Part shown: positions 7,952 through 14,536 of the stretch, one piece after another | How the letters are laid out: each line of letters opens with the position of its first letter | How positions within the stretch are numbered: the first letter of the stretch is position 1 | Assembly (NCBI GenBank): GCA_965657935.1 | Contig: CBFHQE010000070.1 | Coordinates: 1-15,406 of the forward strand | DNA length: 15,406 bases | Direction of reading: 5' to 3' | From: Maricaulis sp965657935 | Lineage (GTDB): Bacteria > Pseudomonadota > Alphaproteobacteria > Caulobacterales > Maricaulaceae | Notes under the pieces: model-generated | What the model saw: only the letters and a program-made list of their open reading frames with translations | Told to the model about the DNA's origin: nothing | Databases searched by the model: none | Translations under genes and position numbers: made by a program

Positions 7952-8445
7952 ACCTGCGTCTTGCTCTCGGTCTTGCCGGAATAGTTTTCTCCGGTTCGGC
8001 CCTCGCCCAGGAGCCCGCTGAAATCGCCCGCGACTATTTCCATGCCTACACGGTGATGGACGTGGATCGCATGAACGCGCTGCTGGCCGATGATGCGGTC
8101 TTCTCTGATCGCGGCAGTTTCGAAGTGCAAGGCGGGCCGTATCACTATGAGGGCAAGACAGCGATCATTGCCGCACTGACAAGCTTCCACGAGCAATATG
8201 GCCTTTACGCGTTGAGCTACGACCTGGAGATCGACCACGAAGCATCTGGTCAAGCTGTGTTTGGCGGGGAAGTGGAAGCGCGCTGGCGCATGCCCGACGG
8301 TCGTGACCGCGTCTGGCGCGGCGATGTGGTCACCACGGTTCGCGTACGCGATGGACAAGTTATCGAGCATCTCGACATGCCTGATTATCTGGGCGGAGAG
8401 ATGAGCATTGAGGAGGTTACTGGGACTGCCCCGGCATCCCGGTAA
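7948..8445 (+). CDS. NTF2/SnoaL-like family protein, copy 3 of tandem trio, with signal peptide
   Basis: Third paralogue; function unknown, but clearly predicted to be exported. ATG 7948 overlaps the stop of copy 2 by 4 nt, and GAGGGAGA lies 6-7 nt upstream. The 165-residue product has a classical signal peptide (MNLRLALGLAG..., cleavage after SALA, residue 20), so the mature protein starts QEPAEIARDYF. The core helix is IARDYFHAYTVMDVDRMNALL (26-46), followed by ADDAVFSDRGS, and the C-terminal VRDGQVIEHLDMPDY carries H141-x-D143. It converges on infB, separated by a 254-nt intergenic region made of inverted repeats; a small hairpin with a T-run begins 8 nt after its stop. Confidence 0.86.
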   Translation: MNLRLALGLAGIVFSGSALAQEPAEIARDYFHAYTVMDVDRMNALLADDAVFSDRGSFEVQGGPYHYEGKTAIIAALTSFHEQYGLYALSYDLEIDHEASGQAVFGGEVEARWRMPDGRDRVWRGDVVTTVRVRDGQVIEHLDMPDYLGGEMSIEEVTGTAPASR

Positions 8446-8510
8446 TGGATCGAGGGCCTGTGCGGCCTTTTTCAGCCCGAGCACTCCTGGCTGGGCAGGC
8501 CTTCGATCCA
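8446..8510. repeat. Imperfect inverted repeat immediately after NTF2 copy 3 stop
   Basis: The left arm at 8446-8458 (TGGATCGAGGGCC) and the right arm at 8498-8510 (GGCCTTCGATCCA) are complementary over 13 positions with one G-T wobble. Pairing continues inward for two more base pairs (8459-8460 with 8496-8497). An internal CAGCC/GGCTG pair (8473-8477 with 8489-8493) makes a nested hairpin. The structure starts on the base after the stop codon of copy 3. It could stabilise the mRNA 3' end or be a relic of a small mobile repeat. Confidence 0.6.
8453..8472 (+). terminator. Weak intrinsic terminator for NTF2 trio (alternative fold of the inverted repeat)
   Basis: AGGGCC/GGCCTT forms a 6-bp stem with one G-T pair around the loop TGTGC, and the 3' arm runs into five T residues (8468-8472). 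It starts 8 nt after the NTF2 copy 3 stop. The stem is short and competes with the longer inverted repeat 8446-8510, so efficiency is uncertain. Confidence 0.4.
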
Positions 8511-8516
8511 CTATGA

Positions 8517-8570
8517 CCTTCACGGAATATCCCCCTCGAGCAGACATCCCTCTCGAGTTTAACGTGAAGG
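8517..8570. repeat. Nested inverted repeats (CCTTCACG/CGTGAAGG and CTCGAG/CTCGAG)
   Basis: The outer arms CCTTCACG (8517-8524) and CGTGAAGG (8563-8570) are perfectly complementary. Inside them two CTCGAG hexamers (8535-8540 and 8552-8557) can pair across an 11-nt loop. Together they make an extended stem-loop with internal loops, lying between the first inverted repeat and the infB terminators. No coding potential is visible here. Confidence 0.5.
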
Positions 8571-8574
8571 ACAC

Positions 8575-8599
8575 AAAAGGGCGGCCCCGCGGGTCGCCC
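8575..8599 (-). terminator. Second intrinsic terminator downstream of infB
   Basis: On the minus strand, GGGCGACCC/GGGCCGCCC is a 9-bp GC-rich stem with one wobble and a 3-nt loop (8599-8579), followed by TTTT (8578-8575). It acts in the infB direction as a back-up to the hairpin at 8651-8679. A third perfect inverted repeat without a T-run (TGGCCC/GGGCCA, 8611-8629) sits between the two. Confidence 0.55.
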
Positions 8600-8650
8600 T
8601 CCCTTGTTTCTGGCCCTCGGTTTGGGCCAATCCCTCCAACTGGGCGCAAT

Positions 8651-8679
8651 AAAAAAGGCGGCTCGATTGAGCCGCCTTT
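8651..8679 (-). terminator. Strong intrinsic terminator of infB
   Basis: On the minus strand an 11-bp perfect stem (AAAGGCGGCTC/GAGCCGCCTTT, loop AATC, 8679-8654) runs directly into TTTTTT (8656-8651). It starts 20 nt after the infB stop. The symmetric A/T flanks allow some function in the plus direction too. Its presence means the upstream rimP-infB transcript is not expected to extend to rbfA. Confidence 0.88.
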
Positions 8680-8699
8680 CCTGAAAGCCTGAATACGGA

Positions 8700-11297
8700 T
8701 TACTCTTCGAGCTTGCGCGCCACTTCGATGACCTGGAAGCACTCGATCCGGTCGCCTTTCTGCATGTCGTCATAATTCGTGAAAGCCATACCGCACTCTG
8801 TGCCCGCACGAACCTCAGGAACCTCGTCCTTGAAGCGTTTGAGCGTCTTGAGATTGCCCTCATGGATGACCGTGTCATCGCGCAGCAGACGTACACCACA
8901 ACCGCGCTTGACCACGCCTTCGGTAACACGACAACCGCCGACCTTGCCGACCTTGGTAATGTTGAAGACTTCCAGGATCTCGGCGTAACCGATGAATTCC
9001 TCGCGCTTCTCCGGCGCCAGCATGCCTTCCATCGTGCCGCGAACATCATCGATCACATCATAGATGACCGAGTAATAGCGGATCTCCACGCCTTCCTGCT
9101 CCGCCAGATCGCGCGCTTGTTTATTCGCACGAACATTGAAGGCGAAGATCGGAGCGCCAGACGACTTGGCAAGCAGGACATCACTCTCATTCACACCGCC
9201 CGGGGCAGAGTGGATGACACGAGCGCGAACCTCGTCATTGCCGATTTTTTCGAGCGACTGCTTGATCGCCTCAGCCGAGCCCTGCACGTCGGCTTTCACC
9301 AACAGCGGCATTTCCTGGACCTGGTCCTGCTTGAGGCGGGCCATCATCTGCTCGAGCGACGCCGTGGCACCGCTGCTGACAACACCTGAACCATCGCGGG
9401 CCTTGCGCTGACGGTATTCCGCCAGTTCACGGGCACGGGCCTCGGTGTCGACGACAGCAAAGACTTCACCCGGCTCGGGCGCACCGCCCAGACCAAGAAT
9501 CTCGGCCGGCACCGACGGACCTGCGTCCGACAATTGCTGACCACGTTCATTGACCAGGGCGCGAACACGACCCCACTGCGTACCTGCAACCACGATATCA
9601 CCGCGCTTGAGGGTACCGCGGCGAACCAGAACAGTCGCGACAGGACCGCGGCCCTTGTCGACCTGGCTCTCGATCACCACGCCTTCGGCGTCACGTTCCG
9701 GATTGGCCTTTAGGTCGAGCATTTCGGCCTGCAGCGTGATCGCCTCGGTCAACTCCGCCAGTCCCGTACGCTTAAGCGCGGAAACCGGCACCGACATCGT
9801 CTCACCGGACATCGCCTCCACAACAACTTCATGCTGGAGAAGGTCGGTCAGGACCCGGTTCGGATCACTGTCCGGCTTGTCACACTTGTTGACCGCAACG
9901 ATCATCGGTGTGCCGGCAGCCCTGGCATGGTTGATCGCTTCCACGGTCTGCGGCATGACGGAGTCGTCTGCAGCGACAACCAGAATCACCAGGTCAGTCG
10001 CCATCGCACCACGCGAACGCATGGCAGAGAATGCGGCGTGGCCCGGCGTATCCAGGAATGTGATCTTGTCACCGGTAGCGAGCTGAACCTGATAGGCACC
10101 GATATGCTGGGTAATGCCGCCGGCCTCGCCCGACACAACGTCGGTGGAGCGCAGGGCGTCCAGCAGGGAAGTCTTGCCGTGGTCGACGTGACCCATGACG
10201 GCCACGACCGGCGGACGGCCAGCCTTGCTGTCTTCCGGATCATCGTCCGCAATGAAGCCTTCCTCGACATCAGCCTCGGAGACACGCTTCACGATGTGGC
10301 CGAATTCCTCGACAACCAGCTCGGCTGTATCGGCGTCCAGAATATCATTCTGGCGAACCATCTGTCCCTGCTTCATCAGCAGCTTGATGACGTCTACGGA
10401 ACGCTCAGCCATACGGTTGGCGAGGTCAGCCACACTGATCGCTTCCGGTACAATCACTTCGCGCTCGATTTTCTCGCGGCCGGTGCCGGGATCAAGGCGA
10501 CGTTGCTTTTCGCGTTCACGAGCGCGGCGCACTGAAGCGAGCGAGCGCTGACGCTCTTCATCACCGTCCAGAATGTTCTGGATGGTGAGCTTTCCGCGAC
10601 GGCGATTGTCATTCTTGCTGCGCTGCGGTTGCTGCTTGTTCGCGGCGCCCGGGGCACCTGCGCCAGCAGCGCCCTTGCGCTTGACGCGGCCACCCATGGC
10701 CTCCAGAGCAGATTCCTGGGCTGCACGATCCGGCACCGCCGGCGCCTCAGGCTTCTTGCGAACCGGCGTATCTTTCTTCGCAGGTGTGGACTTGCGTCGG
10801 CCATCATCTTCCTGGGCCCGACGCGCATCGTCAGCCTTCATGGCCGCTTCCTCTTCGGCCGCCCGGCGCGCATCCTCTTCGCGCTGCTTGGCTTCCTCGA
10901 CTTCACGAGCCTGGCGTTCACGCTGCTCTTCGAACGCCTTGCGTTCTTCAGCCGCGCGACGAGAACGATCTTCGTCGTCCTGCTTTTTCTTGGCTTCGCG
11001 CTCCGCAGCTTCTGCGCGCGCACGCTGAATGGCACGCTGGCGGGCGATCAGCTCTTCCTCGGACAAGCCAAGCTGACGCGCTTTCGCAGCGAGCGAGTTT
11101 TCAGATTTCGCCTTGCCGCCTGCAGATTTACCCTGCGGCGCCGAAGCGTCCTTAGCCGGAGCGACACGCTTGCGTTTCTTTTCAACAACGACCGCCTTGG
11201 ACCGGCCGCGTGCAAAGCTCTGCTGCACGGTGCCCGATCCCGGACGTTTAATAGAAAGCGGCCGGCGGCCGGAATTGTTGTCGTCTGTGTCGCTCAT
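8700..11297 (-). CDS. infB: Translation initiation factor IF-2
   Basis: GTPase that delivers fMet-tRNA to the 30S subunit and promotes subunit joining. The product is 865 residues from ATG 11297, with GGAAGG 5 nt upstream. The N-terminal part (1-240) is low-complexity: a basic start, a highly charged Arg/Glu/Ala helix (about 85-165) and a Pro/Lys/Gly linker, typical of the variable IF2 N-domain in alphaproteobacteria. A conserved IF-2N module lies at about 283-335. The G domain has GHVDHGKT (369-376), the switch II block DTPGH (416-420) and NKCD (470-473). Domains II-IV follow, ending in the fMet-tRNA-binding C2 domain (CGVRLLRDDTVIHEG, then EVRAGTECGMAF). It follows ylxR after 122 nt and ends before two terminators. 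Confidence 0.99.
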   Translation of the reverse strand: MSDTDDNNSGRRPLSIKRPGSGTVQQSFARGRSKAVVVEKKRKRVAPAKDASAPQGKSAGGKAKSENSLAAKARQLGLSEEELIARQRAIQRARAEAAEREAKKKQDDEDRSRRAAEERKAFEEQRERQAREVEEAKQREEDARRAAEEEAAMKADDARRAQEDDGRRKSTPAKKDTPVRKKPEAPAVPDRAAQESALEAMGGRVKRKGAAGAGAPGAANKQQPQRSKNDNRRRGKLTIQNILDGDEERQRSLASVRRAREREKQRRLDPGTGREKIEREVIVPEAISVADLANRMAERSVDVIKLLMKQGQMVRQNDILDADTAELVVEEFGHIVKRVSEADVEEGFIADDDPEDSKAGRPPVVAVMGHVDHGKTSLLDALRSTDVVSGEAGGITQHIGAYQVQLATGDKITFLDTPGHAAFSAMRSRGAMATDLVILVVAADDSVMPQTVEAINHARAAGTPMIVAVNKCDKPDSDPNRVLTDLLQHEVVVEAMSGETMSVPVSALKRTGLAELTEAITLQAEMLDLKANPERDAEGVVIESQVDKGRGPVATVLVRRGTLKRGDIVVAGTQWGRVRALVNERGQQLSDAGPSVPAEILGLGGAPEPGEVFAVVDTEARARELAEYRQRKARDGSGVVSSGATASLEQMMARLKQDQVQEMPLLVKADVQGSAEAIKQSLEKIGNDEVRARVIHSAPGGVNESDVLLAKSSGAPIFAFNVRANKQARDLAEQEGVEIRYYSVIYDVIDDVRGTMEGMLAPEKREEFIGYAEILEVFNITKVGKVGGCRVTEGVVKRGCGVRLLRDDTVIHEGNLKTLKRFKDEVPEVRAGTECGMAFTNYDDMQKGDRIECFQVIEVARKLEE

Positions 11298-11309
11298 ACG
11301 AGCCTTCCA

Positions 11310-11354
11310 ATCGGCTTTTGTTCTGCGGTCACTTCCGGTAGCCGATGGCCGGAA
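11310..11354 (-). promoter_or_regulatory. Mutually exclusive hairpins in infB leader
   Basis: Within the ylxR-infB gap two stems compete. Stem A pairs TTCCGG with CCGGAA (11333-11338 with 11349-11354). Stem B pairs ATCGGCT with AGCCGAT (11310-11316 with 11340-11346), using bases in the loop of stem A and ending 2 nt from the infB Shine-Dalgarno (11303-11308). A two-state leader is possible, but the arms are short (6-7 bp) and no ligand or protein site is recognised. Confidence 0.3.
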
Positions 11355-11419
11355 AGCCGCACTGATCCAACTCGAGCCCGGAGCAAAGTCGCGCTAAACT
11401 AGCGGCCTTCCCAGCGGAT

Positions 11420-12040
11420 TCAACCTTTGTCACCGGTAGCCGTTTCCTGGGCCCAAGGGCCATCCAGGGAACGAAATCCCGACAATTTCCGAGCGAACTC
11501 CGAAAATGTGTCCGCATGGACACCTTTCGGCAGCACGCCATGAACAACTGGACCACGTCCGGTCGCCAGTCCGAGCTGCTCCGCCGTGAAGCAACCCAGT
11601 ACCGGGACCTCGTCCCAAATGGAGCGCGCCAGCCCGTCGAGCTTGCGGCGGCCATCCGCCGCGCCATCGCTCGCCTCGATCCGCCAGACCGGTTCATTCG
11701 CCTGAAGCGAAATGCGTACCGCGTCGGATCCCAGGGCCAGATTGCCGGCTCGCCGGGCCAGGCCCAGCAGGTTCAGCAACCGTTCGCTGAGAAGGCGCTC
11801 GAACTGGTCGGACAGGTCTGCCGGTGCGTGCACCGCCTTGCCTGCCGACCGATTGAACAGCCCCTTCTTGCCGGCGAGTTCGACCGCTTCCCGAGACGGC
11901 GAGATCCACATCCCGCGCCCGGGGAGTTTGGCACTCACATCCGGAACCAGCGTATCGTCCGGTGCAACAGCAATCCGGAGCAGCTGAGTCTCATCCAGTA
12001 TATCACCAGAAACGAGACATTTCTTTTCCCGACGCGCCAT
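11420..12040 (-). CDS. ylxR: YlxR (DUF448) - L7Ae/YlxQ-like fusion RNA-binding protein
   Basis: Predicted nucleic-acid-binding protein encoded between nusA and infB. The start ATG 12040 is decided by GGAGG 8 nt upstream; an ATG five codons earlier contains that SD. The 206-residue product has an N-terminal YlxR domain (1-80; KKCLVSG at 6-12 and the signature GRGMW at 41-45). A second domain starts at about 88 (LLNLLGLARRAGNLALGSDAV), resembling the L7Ae-like YlxQ family, which in Gram-positives is a separate gene after ylxR. The fused form is common in alphaproteobacteria. The predicted cysteine after KK and the central basic residues are retained. It lies 24 nt after nusA, so co-transcription is almost certain. 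In other bacteria YlxR has been proposed to bind RNA or regulate transcription; the role here is not known. Confidence 0.9.
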   Translation of the reverse strand: MARREKKCLVSGDILDETQLLRIAVAPDDTLVPDVSAKLPGRGMWISPSREAVELAGKKGLFNRSAGKAVHAPADLSDQFERLLSERLLNLLGLARRAGNLALGSDAVRISLQANEPVWRIEASDGAADGRRKLDGLARSIWDEVPVLGCFTAEQLGLATGRGPVVHGVLPKGVHADTFSEFARKLSGFRSLDGPWAQETATGDKG

Positions 12041-12064
12041 ACGGCCGACCTCCATTCAGTCCAG

Positions 12065-13774
12065 CTATTCCTCCTCTTCCTCGGCCAGCGGCTCGCTGAG
12101 GTCGAGACCAAGGGCCTCGGCTTCGGCATCAAGCGCCGCCAGATCCATTTCCGAGATATCAAGTTCGCCCGACGGGGCTTCCTCGACAGCTTCTTCTTCA
12201 ACTTCGCGAACCGGCAGGTCTTCCTCGGAAATCCAGCCCGCCACAACGCGAGCACGCATGATCATCATCTCGGCGTCATCAGCCGACAGATTGTGATCTT
12301 CCAGGATACCTGGCTCACGGACACGTTCGCCATTCTTGGTTTCAAACCAGCCGCGCAGGTCATCAGTAACCAGGCCAGCGAGATCCTCGACCGTCTTGAC
12401 GTCGTTCTCGCCGAACTTGACCGCCATGCTCAGTTCGACACCCTCGATCTCAAGCACGCCGTCCTCGACACCCAGCTCCTTGCGCTTGGCGTCCTGTTCG
12501 GCTGCCAGGCGATCGAGATAGTCACGCGCTCGCGCCTGGATCTCGACGGCAGTGTCCTCGTCAAAACCTTCGATGACACCGATTTCGCCCAGATCGACAA
12601 AGGCGATTTCTTCAACATCGCTGAAGCCTTCAGTCGCCAGGAGTTGGGCGATGACCTCGTCGACATCAAGAGCTTCGGTGAACAGCTTGGTGCGTTCGGC
12701 GAACTCTTTCTGGCGGCGTTCGGATTCTTCTTCCTCGGTCAGGATGTCGATGGACCAGCCAGTCAACTGAGAGGCCAGGCGGACATTCTGGCCGCGGCGA
12801 CCAATCGCCAGAGACAGTTGCTCGTCCGGGACAACAACCTCGATGCGCTGGTCTTCCTCGTCGAGGACGACCTTGGCGACTTCCGCAGGCTGCAGGGCGT
12901 TGACGATGAAATTCGCCGGCTCGTCAGACCAGGGGATAATATCGATCTTCTCGCCAGCCAACTCGGACACAACCGCCTGGACGCGCGAACCGCGCATACC
13001 CACACAGGCGCCGACCGGGTCGATGGAACCATCATTGGAGATCACGGCAATCTTGGCGCGGCTGCCCGCGTCACGGGCAACAGAGGGGATTTCGATAATC
13101 CCTTCATATACTTCCGGCACTTCCTGGGCGAACAGGGCAGCCATGAAGTCCGGATGTGCGCGCGACAGGAAGATCTGCGGACCGCGGACTTCCTCTCGGA
13201 CATCATAAATAAACGCACGGACGCGCTCGTTGTTTTGCAGGTTCTCACGCGGAATACCGTCAGCGCGACGGATAATGCCTTCTGCGCGGCCGAGGTCGAT
13301 AATCACATTGCCGTATTCAACGCGCTTGACGATACCGTTGACGATCTCGCCAACACGATCCTTGTACTCTTCAAACTGGCGCTGGCGCTCTGCTTCACGG
13401 ACTTTCTGCGTGATAACCTGTTTGGCGGTCTGCGACGCCACTCGACCAAACTCGATCGGCGGAAGCTCATCGGAAAAGACGGTGCCGATTTCGGCATCAG
13501 CATCGATTTTCTGGGCCTCTGGGAGCGTCAGCTCCTGGTTTTCGTTCTCCACCTCTTCGACAACCGTCATGTTCCGCGTGAGGGAAAGCTCACCGGTCTT
13601 GTTGTCGATCTTGGCGCGAATGTCGTTTTCGGCGCCGTAGCGTGAACGCGCAGCCTTCTGGATAGCTTCCTCAATCGCTTCAATAACGATCGACTCGTCA
13701 ATATTCTTCTCTGTCGCCAGGGCACGGGCGATGTGGAGAAGCTCCAGACGGTTGTGGCTAACACCAATGCTCAT
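12065..13774 (-). CDS. nusA: Transcription termination/antitermination factor NusA
   Basis: RNA polymerase-binding elongation factor that modulates pausing, intrinsic termination and rRNA antitermination. Start ATG 13774 has CGGAG 8 nt upstream; an in-frame ATG at 13822 lies inside rimP and is rejected. The 569-residue product has the N-terminal RNAP-binding domain (1-130), the S1 domain (about 137-201, VGEIVNGIVKRVEYGNVIIDLG), KH1 with GMRGSR (259-264) and KH2 with IGRRGQNV (324-331). C-terminal helix-hairpin-helix repeats follow (about 370-500), then an acidic tail ending in five glutamates, as in other proteobacterial NusA with AR repeats. It lies 31 nt after rimP. NusA is known in E. coli to feed back on its own operon, which bears on the attenuator-like hairpin before rimP. 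Confidence 0.98.
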   Translation of the reverse strand: MSIGVSHNRLELLHIARALATEKNIDESIVIEAIEEAIQKAARSRYGAENDIRAKIDNKTGELSLTRNMTVVEEVENENQELTLPEAQKIDADAEIGTVFSDELPPIEFGRVASQTAKQVITQKVREAERQRQFEEYKDRVGEIVNGIVKRVEYGNVIIDLGRAEGIIRRADGIPRENLQNNERVRAFIYDVREEVRGPQIFLSRAHPDFMAALFAQEVPEVYEGIIEIPSVARDAGSRAKIAVISNDGSIDPVGACVGMRGSRVQAVVSELAGEKIDIIPWSDEPANFIVNALQPAEVAKVVLDEEDQRIEVVVPDEQLSLAIGRRGQNVRLASQLTGWSIDILTEEEESERRQKEFAERTKLFTEALDVDEVIAQLLATEGFSDVEEIAFVDLGEIGVIEGFDEDTAVEIQARARDYLDRLAAEQDAKRKELGVEDGVLEIEGVELSMAVKFGENDVKTVEDLAGLVTDDLRGWFETKNGERVREPGILEDHNLSADDAEMMIMRARVVAGWISEEDLPVREVEEEAVEEAPSGELDISEMDLAALDAEAEALGLDLSEPLAEEEEE

Positions 13775-13805
13775 CGGATGGTCTCCGTGATGATCCGCTG
13801 CGACA

Positions 13806-14345
13806 TTATTCGTCTCCTTCATTCGGCGCCGTTTCTTCCTTGGCGCGCGCTTTCAAGTCCGCCTCGATCAAGGCGTCCGTCAAAACCAGTTTGGCCTCCG
13901 CGATCCAGTCGAACGGGATCAGCGTGGTATGTTCCTCGCCCTCCATATCGAGGAGGACATCATTCTCTTCAACGCCAGCCAGCAAGCCGCGAAAACGCTT
14001 GCGTCCTTCGGCCAGGCGGTCCAGCTCTATCTTGGCTTCATAGCCTTCCCAGCGCACAAAATGGCGCAGATCGGTCAAAGGGCGGTCGATGCCAGGCGAG
14101 GATATTTCCAGGTCGTATTCGCCCGCAACCGGGTCCTCGATTTCGAACACCTCGGAAAGCGCCCGAGACAGGCCTGCACAATCGTCCACATCGACACCCT
14201 TGCCGTCGAGACGATCCGTCATGATCTGCAGGCGCGGGCGTTTGCCGCTCATCACACGCACTCGAATGACCTCCAGCCCGAGCTCCTCGGCAAGAGGTTC
14301 GGCCAGGTCCAGAATACGGGCATCTTGTGACGTCTTGGTTTTCAA
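13806..14345 (-). CDS. rimP: Ribosome maturation factor RimP, TTG start
   Basis: Needed for 30S subunit maturation; binds S12 region intermediates. The frame is open far upstream, so the start must be chosen. TTG 14345 has GGAG at 14354-14351 with 5-nt spacing, and gives a normal N-terminus (MKTKTSQDARILDLAEPLAEELGLEV). Any earlier start would translate through the terminator hairpin 14363-14393. The product is then 179 residues. Conserved features are GVDVDDCAGLSRALSEVFE (50-68), the signature LEISSPGIDRPL (79-90), and a C-terminal SH3-like barrel (about 100-165, with GLLAGVEENDVLL), ending in a charged tail. It is the first gene of the rimP-nusA-ylxR-infB unit. Use of TTG may limit its expression relative to nusA. 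Confidence 0.93.
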   Translation of the reverse strand: MKTKTSQDARILDLAEPLAEELGLEVIRVRVMSGKRPRLQIMTDRLDGKGVDVDDCAGLSRALSEVFEIEDPVAGEYDLEISSPGIDRPLTDLRHFVRWEGYEAKIELDRLAEGRKRFRGLLAGVEENDVLLDMEGEEHTTLIPFDWIAEAKLVLTDALIEADLKARAKEETAPNEGDE

Positions 14346-14362
14346 AACAGCTCCGCAGAAAC

Positions 14363-14393
14363 AAAAAAGAGCGGCCGCCGGAAGCGACCGCTC
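14363..14393 (-). terminator. Attenuator-like intrinsic terminator in rimP leader
   Basis: On the minus strand GAGCGGTCGC/GCGGCCGCTC forms a 10-bp stem with one wobble and a 5-nt loop (14393-14369), followed by TTTTTTG (T at 14368-14363). The T-run ends 17 nt before the rimP TTG codon and 8 nt before its Shine-Dalgarno. Since the only minus-strand gene upstream is trmB, about 800 nt away, this is best read as a leader attenuator or as the displaced trmB terminator. Confidence 0.8.
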
Positions 14394-14417
14394 GAATGCA
14401 TCATCCAATGCAATCGA
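14392..14417 (-). promoter_or_regulatory. Upstream leader hairpin abutting the rimP attenuator
   Basis: TCGA-T-TGCAT and ATGCA-T-TCGA pair (4 bp, one mismatch, 5 bp; 6-nt loop). The 3' base of this stem shares two nucleotides (14392-14393) with the foot of the terminator stem, so the two compete slightly at their junction. It would start about 9 nt after the predicted transcription start. Confidence 0.45.
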
Positions 14418-14432
14418 ACATTTGATGGGCGC

Positions 14433-14461
14433 TGTATACGCCCGATGAAGCCGCAACGCAA
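14433..14461 (-). promoter_or_regulatory. Putative promoter of the rimP-nusA-ylxR-infB unit
   Basis: On the minus strand TTGCGT (14461-14456), a 17-nt spacer and TATACA (14438-14433) resemble a sigma-70 type promoter (3/6 and 4/6 matches). The -10 box is flanked by the short inverted repeat GGGCG/CGCCC (14427-14431 and 14439-14443), which might be an operator. Transcription would begin near 14426, giving a leader of about 80 nt that consists of the two hairpins above. Confidence 0.35.
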
Positions 14462-14487
14462 CCGTCTGAGCGTTTCGCATGTGGGAC

Positions 14488-14515
14488 TGGACACGGCAGG
14501 ACCGGTTTGTATTGT
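14488..14515 (+). promoter_or_regulatory. Putative promoter of the hypothetical gene at 14537
   Basis: TGGACA (5/6 match to the -35 consensus), a 16-nt spacer and TATTGT (4/6 match to -10) lead to a start near 14522, a 15-nt leader containing AGGGGAG. It is divergent from, and separated by about 30 nt from, the putative rimP promoter. Confidence 0.4.
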
Positions 14516-14536
14516 CCCCAGCAGGGGAGAATTTCA

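Noticed and set aside
7897..8742. Minus-strand 281-codon frame over NTF2 copy 3 and the intergenic repeats
   Set aside because: It runs through the inverted repeats and opposite a gene with signal peptide and SD; the composition is not protein-like.
9831..10535. Antisense frames over infB (also 10629-11402 and 8862-9389)
   Set aside because: They overlap the IF2 G-domain and N-terminal region, show no domain, and lack start signals.
11516..13645. Plus-strand open frame of 709 codons opposite nusA and ylxR
   Set aside because: It covers NusA and YlxR with all their motifs on the other strand; no ribosome-binding site or family resemblance. Antisense shadow.
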